From contig DBME01000264.1 in NCBI GenBank assembly GCA_002298155.1, forward strand, positions 1 to 6,548: 6,548 nucleotides of DNA. The letters run 5' to 3'. Source of the stretch: Holophagaceae bacterium UBA706. Its GTDB lineage: Bacteria; Acidobacteriota; Holophagae; Holophagales; Holophagaceae. The stretch's first letter is position 1. The number at the start of each line of letters is the position of its first letter. Of the stretch, positions 1 to 6,548 are shown in pieces. Both the position numbers and the translations under genes were made by a program. The notes under the pieces are model-generated. The model was given only the letters and a program-made list of their open reading frames with translations. It did no database searches and was not told the DNA's origin.

Positions 1-1026
<1,026 letters not shown>

Positions 1027-1251
1027 TCAGCAGTTGACAGCAGGATACCGCAATGCGCCCAAGTGTTGTTCAAGCTTCTTGGAGAGCGTATTGCGATGCA
1101 TGCCCAGCTGGCGCGCCGCCGCGCTCTGGTTCCCATGGTGGGCCTCGAGCACCTTCTCGAGGTAGATCCGCTCCAGCTCTCGCTTTGCGATCTCGAGGGG
1201 AATGTCCCTCCGCACGAGCTCCGCGATCAGTTCCTCCATCATGTGGCGCAT
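1027..1251 (-). CDS. Small Fis-family helix-turn-helix DNA-binding protein
   Basis: A 74-residue predicted DNA-binding protein of the Fis type (HTH_8 fold, shared by E. coli Fis and the C-terminus of NtrC-family activators). The recognisable part is residues 30-62, YLEKVLEAHHGNQSAAARQL followed by GMHRNTLSKKLEQ. It matches the Fis pattern GNQ..AA..LG..R.TL.KKL almost residue for residue. The N-terminal 29 residues are charged and probably helical (a dimerisation region by analogy). There is no receiver or AAA+ domain, so this is a stand-alone protein rather than the tail of an activator. The ATG at 1251 is preferred because GGAG sits 8 nt upstream. The reading frame stays open to an ATG at 1320, but that extension has hydrophobic, low-quality sequence and no ribosome-binding site. 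Met codons at 1242 and 1239 are alternatives. Its place upstream of gap and divergent from pyk suggests, without proving, a role in controlling them. It could equally be a general nucleoid protein. Confidence 0.88.
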   Translation of the reverse strand: MRHMMEELIAELVRRDIPLEIAKRELERIYLEKVLEAHHGNQSAAARQLGMHRNTLSKKLEQHLGALRYPAVNC

Positions 1252-1382
1252 CGGGTTGGCTCCAAAGGGTAGCCAAAAAAAATAGCACCATGGAATAGGC
1301 GTGGACAGACGAATTTGCATCGATCATGCTCCGCCGGCTGCGGAAAAACCTGTGGAATACTTGTGGAGAGCCGGAGGATTTC
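1252..1382. promoter_or_regulatory. Divergent intergenic region between the Fis-like gene and pyk
   Basis: This 131-bp spacer must hold the promoters for the Fis-like gene (leftward) and pyk (rightward). It contains an A8 tract at 1275-1282, which reads as T8 on the Fis-like gene's strand, upstream of its ribosome-binding site. Two TGTGGA motifs begin at 1351 and 1362, just before pyk. No pair of -35 and -10 boxes is close enough to consensus in either direction for me to assign a promoter. The region is more AT-rich than the genes around it. The regulatory role is inferred from the gene orientation. Confidence 0.6.
1373..1377 (+). promoter_or_regulatory. Ribosome-binding site that sets the GTG start of pyk
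   Basis: GGAGG lies 5 nt upstream of the GTG at 1383. The in-frame ATG at 1326 has no Shine-Dalgarno sequence and would add 19 residues that pyruvate kinases lack. The GTG start yields VRKTKIV, matching the usual beginning of bacterial pyruvate kinases. Confidence 0.85.
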
Positions 1383-2809
<1,427 letters not shown>

Positions 2810-2813
<4 letters not shown>

Positions 2814-2971
2814 AGGGAATGCTGGGTTTCCTCGGCACGGTGGTAGGCGGGGCCGTGGGATGGTGGCTGGGCGAATTCGTGGGCCTCACGCTGGCCGTGG
2901 TGCTCAGCGCGGTGGGCAGCGGCCTGGGACTCTTCCTCGTCCGCTGGCTGGCCAAGGAGTACCTCGAGTAG
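2810..2971 (+). CDS. Small glycine-rich membrane protein, function unknown
   Basis: A 53-residue protein whose ATG overlaps the pyk stop as ATGA, an arrangement typical of translational coupling. It has no good ribosome-binding site of its own. Residues 4-20 (MLGFLGTVVGGAVGWWL) and about 24-47 (VGLTLAVVLSAVGSGLGLFL and following) look like two transmembrane segments. They have regularly spaced small residues (Gly-x-x-x-Gly and Gly/Ala runs) that suit tight helix packing. A short charged tail, AKEYLE, follows. A single Arg (44) lies near the end of the second segment. I recognise the general type, small two-helix proteins with glycine-zipper-like spacing, but no function. The reading frame is open through all of pyk, so codon statistics alone could not define the start; the overlap with the pyk stop and the hydrophobic content do. 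It is likely an inner-membrane protein made with pyruvate kinase. Confidence 0.8.
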
Positions 2972-4717
2972 TCAATCCCGGCGGCGCAGCTCCAGGATGT
3001 CGAGGATCCTGAAGGCGTCCCGCTCCTCCAGGGAGTCCAGGCGGAGCCAGTCGCCGGACCCGCATTCCACCCAGAGAGAGCCGTTGCCGAACCAGCCGCG
3101 GCGGCCATCATGGCCCTGGAGGAGGCGCACCCTCTGGGCGGGCATGGGCCGGGGGGCGGCGAGCACGCGGTGCAGGCCGTCCAGTTCCAGGCGGCCGTCC
3201 GAGCAGCTCCACCTGGAGCCGGGGAGGCGGATGTCCAGGCCCGGGGCATGGACCGTGTCGCCCTGGATGCGCACATCCGCGGCCCAGGGGCCTTCGGGCA
3301 CCCAGGCCCCGGTGCGGAAGGAGGACGCCGCGTCGTCCCAGGCGACGGAGCCCAGGTCGGCCAGGTCCGTGGCGCGCAGCTTGATGCGGAAGGCGGAGGC
3401 GGGGGCCATGTCGAAGGTGGGGTCCAGGGGGACCCAGCGCGCGCCCAGGCGCACCTCGGCCCAGAAATGGAGGCCCACGCCGCCCTCCACGCCGATCCAG
3501 CCAACGACGCCCCGGGCGGGAACGCCAAGGCGCCTCAGGAGGGCCACCGCCAGGACCCCATGCTCCGTGCAGTCGCCGCGGGGATTGCGGGCCACTTCCT
3601 GGGCGGAGGCGAAGCCGACGGTGTAGTCCTTCTCCTCGATCCAGTCGTACACGAAGGCCGAGACCCGCCGCGCCAGTTCCCAGCGCCCGGCTCCGGCCGG
3701 CGCGTCGAGCCTTCTCAGGAGCCCGTCGAAGACCGGGTCACGGAACTGCACCAGGGGCGTCTGGGCGAGGTAGGGCGCGTCCTCCGGCGAGGGGGTGCCC
3801 TTCACGGGCGGCTCCGCGGCTTCCGCGGGGGTGGGCGGCTCGGGGCGCGCGAGGGCGTAGCGGTTCTCGCCCAGGCGCCGCTGCTGGGCGTCCTCGGGCA
3901 CGGTGGGCACGCCCTCGCCTTCCCAGCGCACGGCTGCGGTCCGGAGCCAGGGCAGGAAGGGATGCGGCGGAAGGCGCTTGAGGGTGCGTTCGAAGTAGCC
4001 CACGCCGCCCGGCTCCGGCGGAGGCGCCGGCAGCGACTTGGCCTGGGACAGGAAGGGGATGCCGCCGAGGCTGCCGAGCTGCTTGACCTCGCCGGCCTCC
4101 GGGGAGATCCACACCTCGACCTCCTCCACCAGGGGACCCTCGGCCACGGTGCCCTGGAACCGCACGGTGCCGGGGAAGCCAGGGAGGGGGTCTGGGCCCA
4201 CGGGCCGGAGCTCCATGCGCGTGGGCTGCTGGGTGGGGACGGAATAGCCGCGGATATCCACGGGCCTGCGGTCGCGGGCCGCGGCCTTCAGGAGCTCCTC
4301 CTCCTGGCCGGGCCAGATCACGGCTCCGGCAGGCAGGTCCAGGGTCCGGGGCGGGAGCCCCTTGAAGGTCATCACCAGCTTGCCCGGGGCGGCCGGGGAC
4401 CATAAGGCCGCGCCCTGGAGGGGCTCCTGGGAGAGCGAAAGGGAGAACGTGAACTGGAGGGAGCCGTCGGGGCGCTTCAGGACGGTCTGCACGAGATCCT
4501 GGGTCGTGGGAATGCCCAGGCGTTCCAGGCGCATCCATTCGTGGGTCTCCATCCGGACCCCCTCGGGGCCGCGGGTGACCGTGCGCAAGGAACCGCCGGC
4601 CTCCTTGCCGGCGATCCAGTCACGGAATTCGCGGGTCTCGGAGGCCGGCGGGGCCTGGGCCACCACCTGGCCTGCGGCCAGGGTCAGGGCGAGGATGACG
4701 CGGGGGGCAAAGGCCAT
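2972..4717 (-). CDS. Secreted transglutaminase-like domain protein
   Basis: A 581-residue protein predicted to be exported. The N-terminus MAFAPRVILALTLAAGQVVA is a Sec-type signal peptide, with likely cleavage around residues 20-22. A transglutaminase-like core (PF01841 type, papain-like fold) spans about residues 347-450. It has Cys383 in GDCTEHG, His417 in GLHFWAEV and Asp432 in VPLDPTFD, which is the complete catalytic triad, so the domain should be active. Members act as proteases, amidases or crosslinking enzymes, and the substrate cannot be read from sequence. About 265 residues lie ahead of a Pro/Ala/Glu-rich linker (roughly 288-318), and some 130 residues follow the core; I recognise no domain in either part. 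The ATG at 4717 is chosen because GGAG lies 6 nt upstream and it starts the signal peptide directly. An in-frame GTG at 4729 is less likely. It follows the LTxxQ protein gene by 24 bp, suggesting an operon, and its stop abuts the convergent small membrane protein gene. Confidence 0.9.
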   Translation of the reverse strand: MAFAPRVILALTLAAGQVVAQAPPASETREFRDWIAGKEAGGSLRTVTRGPEGVRMETHEWMRLERLGIPTTQDLVQTVLKRPDGSLQFTFSLSLSQEPLQGAALWSPAAPGKLVMTFKGLPPRTLDLPAGAVIWPGQEEELLKAAARDRRPVDIRGYSVPTQQPTRMELRPVGPDPLPGFPGTVRFQGTVAEGPLVEEVEVWISPEAGEVKQLGSLGGIPFLSQAKSLPAPPPEPGGVGYFERTLKRLPPHPFLPWLRTAAVRWEGEGVPTVPEDAQQRRLGENRYALARPEPPTPAEAAEPPVKGTPSPEDAPYLAQTPLVQFRDPVFDGLLRRLDAPAGAGRWELARRVSAFVYDWIEEKDYTVGFASAQEVARNPRGDCTEHGVLAVALLRRLGVPARGVVGWIGVEGGVGLHFWAEVRLGARWVPLDPTFDMAPASAFRIKLRATDLADLGSVAWDDAASSFRTGAWVPEGPWAADVRIQGDTVHAPGLDIRLPGSRWSCSDGRLELDGLHRVLAAPRPMPAQRVRLLQGHDGRRGWFGNGSLWVECGSGDWLRLDSLEERDAFRILDILELRRRD

Positions 4718-4741
4718 GGGCAGCTCCACCCCAACGATAAC

Positions 4742-5209
4742 CTACCTGTGGTCCCTCCCGGGATGGCCACCGCGGCGGCCCATCATCATGCCCTCGAAGC
4801 GCCCTTCCATGCGGGCCGCCTTCTCGCGCTGCTCGGGGGTGAGGATGGCGTGGAATTCCTGCCGGGCCGCGCGGTGCTCGAGAAGCACGTCCAGGTTGGC
4901 GTCGGCCATGGTCTGGTGCAGCTTGCGCAGGTCCGCGGCGGGGGTGTCCTCCTTGGCCATGGCGTCCTGGAAGGCCTTGCGGGCGTCCTGGGCGGCCTTG
5001 CGCTTGGCCTCGGCCTGGGGCGTGTGCTTGGCCCGGATGTCGGCGAAGGCGGCCTTCTGCGCGTCGGTGAGGTTCAGGGACCGCTCGATGCGGGCCATCA
5101 TGCGCGGGTGGAAGTCCTGGCCCCGGGGGCCGGGGGCGGGGGCGTCCTGGGCGAAACCGGGTGCGAAGCTGAACCCGGCGACGAGCGTTGCGAGGATGAG
5201 TGTTTTCAT
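4742..5209 (-). CDS. Spy/CpxP-like periplasmic LTxxQ protein
   Basis: A 155-residue exported protein of the Spy/CpxP/zinc-resistance group (LTxxQ, PF07813-like). Family members are ATP-independent periplasmic chaperones or envelope-stress and metal sensors. The signal peptide is residues 1-20 (MKTLILATLVAGFSFAPGFA), with likely cleavage before QDAP. The mature part is strongly helical and charged, and carries both hallmark motifs: LTDAQ at 47-51 and LTPEQ at 123-127. Met- and His-containing segments (FHPRMM near 34-38, and the MMMGRRGGHPGRDHR end) could bind metal, as in metal-resistance relatives, but this is inference. The ATG at 5209 has GGAG 6 nt upstream. Met codons at 5215 and 5245 are in frame but the former sits directly on the Shine-Dalgarno and the latter would spoil the signal peptide. 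It is the first gene of a likely two-gene unit with the transglutaminase-like protein. No two-component system lies next to it in the window. Confidence 0.88.
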   Translation of the reverse strand: MKTLILATLVAGFSFAPGFAQDAPAPGPRGQDFHPRMMARIERSLNLTDAQKAAFADIRAKHTPQAEAKRKAAQDARKAFQDAMAKEDTPAADLRKLHQTMADANLDVLLEHRAARQEFHAILTPEQREKAARMEGRFEGMMMGRRGGHPGRDHR

Positions 5210-5341
5210 GGCCATCTCCAGGTCGGTGTGGGGTTTTCCATCCACAGCCTATGAGACACCGGGGGGGGCGGGGGGTTTATGACCTATTTCCTCCCGGGCA
5301 GCAGGGGGACCCGGCCCCGGACCCTACCGAGATAGGCTCTA
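5210..5341. promoter_or_regulatory. Divergent intergenic region between the LTxxQ gene and recO
   Basis: This 132-bp spacer lies between two outward-facing genes, so it should carry promoters for both. I could not pick a -35/-10 pair near consensus in either direction. It contains the G-run at 5261-5275, described separately, and a C/G-rich stretch around 5292-5326. Its regulatory role is inferred from orientation only. Confidence 0.45.
5261..5275 (+). repeat. Homopolymeric G tract (G8-C-G6)
   Basis: Eight G residues, one C and six G residues run in a row between the divergent LTxxQ and recO genes. Such runs are prone to slippage and could form unusual structures on one strand. The tract is outside both coding regions, so a length change would alter spacing in the control region rather than a reading frame. 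Confidence 0.8.
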
Positions 5342-6085
5342 ATGGAGGGGATGATCCAGACCTTCTCGGCCATCGTGCTCCGGCCCACCCCCTTCCAGGA
5401 GGGGGGGCTGGTGGTGTCGTTCCTCACCGAGCTGGGGGAGCGCATCGTGGGCCTGGCGCGGGGCGCCAAGAAACCATCCGCCAAGTGGGTGTCCGCCTTC
5501 GAGCCCCTGGGGCTCGTGCGGGTGAGCTTCTTCGGGAAGGAGAACGCGGAGTTCAAGCGCGTGACGCGCTGCGATCTGGTGCATTCGCCGCTGACCCTGG
5601 GGGCGCTGGAATCCAACCTGGTGGTGGCCTGCCTCGCGGACGTCTTCGACCGGGTGGCGCGGGAGGGCGTGGAGGACGAGCGGCTCTTCCGGCTCCTTTC
5701 CGCCTGCGGCCGTTCCCTGAAGGCCCGCCCCGACCGGGCCATGGCCACGCTGGCCTACGCGGAGCATTGGATCCTGCACTGCATGGGCCTCATGCCCCAC
5801 CCGCGCCTCTGCGGGCGCTGCGGCAACGGGGAGGCCCCCCTGGTGCTCTTCACGGAGGACCATGGCTGGCGTTGCGCGGCCTGCACGCCGGTGGATCCTT
5901 CCGAGGCCCTGCCGCCGGGCACCCGCGAGCACCTGCGCCTTCTGAGAACCCTGCCCGCCGACGAGGCCCCCGATCCCGCGGGAACCGAGGCCGCCAAGGC
6001 CGTCACGCGCATTCTGAGGGATCGCCTGCGCAGGGAACTGGGCGGGGCCAGGAGCTACGAGGTTCTGGACAAGCTGGTGGTCTGA
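5342..6085 (+). CDS. recO: DNA repair protein RecO
   Basis: RecO anneals single-stranded DNA and, with RecR, helps load RecA onto SSB-coated DNA in RecF-pathway gap repair. The protein is 247 residues, a normal length. The N-terminal region (about 1-80) begins MEGMIQTFSAIVLRPTPFQE and continues through FLTELGERIVGLARGAKK, the typical OB-fold start of RecO. The helical part contains the zinc-binding motif CGRC (Cys157, Cys160) followed by CAAC (Cys178, Cys181). All four ligands are present; they are kept in many RecO proteins but lost in E. coli. The end, RSYEVLDKLVV, is close to the usual RecO tail. The ATG at 5342 is used. It has only a weak TAGG 5 nt upstream, while the alternative ATG at 5351 has GGAGG too close (2 nt), so the start is uncertain by three residues. 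It appears monocistronic here and converges on the small secreted orphan gene after 13 bp. Confidence 0.95.
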   Translation: MEGMIQTFSAIVLRPTPFQEGGLVVSFLTELGERIVGLARGAKKPSAKWVSAFEPLGLVRVSFFGKENAEFKRVTRCDLVHSPLTLGALESNLVVACLADVFDRVAREGVEDERLFRLLSACGRSLKARPDRAMATLAYAEHWILHCMGLMPHPRLCGRCGNGEAPLVLFTEDHGWRCAACTPVDPSEALPPGTREHLRLLRTLPADEAPDPAGTEAAKAVTRILRDRLRRELGGARSYEVLDKLVV

Positions 6086-6098
6086 GCCGGGATCCGGT

Positions 6099-6317
6099 TC
6101 AACAAGCGCTCTTCCATTCCTGCTCGAAGTTGAAATAGGCGCCCAGCCCCACGTATTCCACCTTCTGCTGGAAGAACTGGCTGAAGGGCATGTACCCCTT
6201 GTCCAGCACGGCCGTCACGTAGCCCTGGAGGTAGGCGTCCGCTTCCTTCCCCTCCGGCGCTGACGCAGCCAGGACGGCGGCCCCCAGGAGGAGGGGAAGG
6301 GCGGAGAATGGGCGCAT
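6099..6317 (-). CDS. Small secreted protein of unknown function
   Basis: A 72-residue product that begins with a clear Sec-type signal peptide, MRPFSALPLLLGAAVLAASA, with likely cleavage before PEGKE. The mature part would be only about 52 residues, including LQGYVTAVLDKGYMPFSQFF and ending in a Cys. It is rich in aromatic residues (Tyr, Phe, Trp) towards the C-terminus. I do not recognise a family. The ATG at 6317 is chosen because it starts the signal peptide; no good Shine-Dalgarno precedes it (CCACTTCC lies directly upstream). The frame stays open upstream to 6452, but that extension looks non-coding and overlaps the repeat region. It could be a genuine small exported protein or the remnant of a longer secreted protein. 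Gene reality is moderately supported by the signal peptide and by its neat placement 13 bp from the recO stop. Confidence 0.6.
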   Translation of the reverse strand: MRPFSALPLLLGAAVLAASAPEGKEADAYLQGYVTAVLDKGYMPFSQFFQQKVEYVGLGAYFNFEQEWKSAC

Positions 6318-6384
6318 GGAAGTGGTTTCGATGATCCCCGATACGCATCCGGGACGCAAAGGGGAACCTGCCCCGGACACTTCA

Positions 6385-6420
6385 GTGACGGTGGACCCCA
6401 TCCGTGACGCTTCTGTGATG
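6385..6420 (+). repeat. Three GTGA(C/T)G direct repeats
   Basis: GTGACG at 6385-6390, GTGACG at 6404-6409 and GTGATG at 6415-6420 are in the same orientation, with start-to-start spacings of 19 and 11 bp. They lie 46 bp or more upstream of the right-edge -35 box, and also upstream of the small secreted protein gene on the other strand. They could be binding sites for a regulator of either gene. The motif is short enough that chance is possible. Confidence 0.4.
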
Positions 6421-6443
6421 AAAACCGCCCCAAGATCATCGCG

Positions 6444-6454
6444 TTGTAACAATT
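6444..6454 (+). promoter_or_regulatory. AT-rich UP-element-like stretch upstream of the right-edge promoter
   Basis: TTGTAACAATT is a clearly AT-rich stretch in otherwise GC-rich DNA. Counting from a start site expected near 6501, it falls at about -47 to -57, where UP elements that contact the RNA polymerase alpha subunit normally lie. Identification rests on position and composition only. Confidence 0.4.
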
Positions 6455-6465
6455 GGCCTCGCCGC

Positions 6466-6494
6466 TTGACGGGCTGGCGTGCGGAACCGATACC
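6466..6494 (+). promoter_or_regulatory. Sigma70-type promoter reading off the right edge
   Basis: The -35 box TTGACG (6466-6471, five of six matches to TTGACA) is followed by a 17-bp spacer and the -10 box GATACC (6489-6494, three of six matches to TATAAT). The expected start of transcription is near 6501. It points to the right, and no open reading frame with a ribosome-binding site begins before the window ends. The transcript therefore has a leader of at least about 48 nt. Confidence 0.65.
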
Positions 6495-6530
6495 TTGTCA
6501 ACACGATCTTTGCGACATCGATTGAACGGC

Positions 6531-6548
6531 GCGGACCAGGGGGTCCGC
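6531..6548 (+). other. Perfect 7-bp hairpin at the window edge
   Basis: GCGGACC (6531-6537) and GGTCCGC (6542-6548) are perfect inverted repeats around the 4-nt loop AGGG. It lies about 30 nt after the expected start site of the right-edge promoter. No T-run can be seen because the window ends at the stem, so a terminator or attenuator cannot be told from the base of a structured leader or stable RNA. Confidence 0.6.

Noticed and set aside
3110..4405. 431-codon plus-strand frame opposite the transglutaminase-like gene
   Set aside because: Low-complexity Gly/His/Ala-rich shadow of a gene with an intact catalytic triad and signal peptide.
6088..6098. CCGGGATCCGG inverted repeat after recO as a terminator
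   Set aside because: A 4-bp stem with a 3-nt loop and no T-run is too small to support a terminator call.
6316..6525. 69-codon plus-strand frame at the right end
   Set aside because: It has no ribosome-binding site, runs through the predicted promoter and repeats, and its translation has no recognisable features.

Overview
The window is GC-rich and densely coded, with strong G/C preference at third codon positions. Its combination of an E. coli-type GAPDH, a very small Fis-like HTH protein, pyruvate kinase, a Spy-type LTxxQ protein, a transglutaminase-like protein and a zinc-finger RecO suggests a free-living Gram-negative bacterium. My best guess is Acidobacteriota of the Holophaga/Geothrix type. 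That is an inference from general resemblance; there is no rRNA or other phylogenetic marker in the window to settle it.

Left part (1-2971): lower-glycolysis genes around a divergent control region. The 3'-truncated gap gene (minus, 957 to the left edge) lies directly downstream of a 74-residue Fis-type DNA-binding protein (minus, 1251-1027). A 131-bp region separates that gene from the divergent pyruvate kinase gene pyk (plus, GTG start at 1383). pyk overlaps by 4 nt (ATGA) a 53-residue glycine-rich membrane protein gene. The pyruvate kinase carries the Leu/Gln/Lys/Val residue set known from K+-independent enzymes.

Middle part (2972-5209): a two-gene minus-strand unit for envelope proteins. 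A secreted Spy/CpxP-like LTxxQ protein (5209-4742) is followed after 24 bp by a secreted protein with a complete Cys-His-Asp transglutaminase-like triad (4717-2972). Its stop codon abuts the stop codon of the small membrane protein gene, so there is no intergenic space between the two convergent transcription units.

Right part (5210-6548): a 132-bp divergent region containing a G8-C-G6 tract, then recO (plus, 5342-6085). A small secreted orphan of 72 residues follows on the minus strand (6317-6099). The last 231 bp hold no convincing gene. They carry three GTGA(C/T)G repeats, an AT-rich element, a good sigma70-type promoter (TTGACG, 17 bp, GATACC) pointing off the right edge, and a perfect 7-bp hairpin at the very end. 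This layout resembles the leader of a stable-RNA operon, but the product lies outside the window.

No mobile element, CRISPR array, tRNA or rRNA is visible. This is mainly ordinary housekeeping DNA. The points most worth a second look are the pyruvate kinase cation signature, the Fis-like gene placed between gap and pyk, the LTxxQ/transglutaminase pair and the right-edge promoter.
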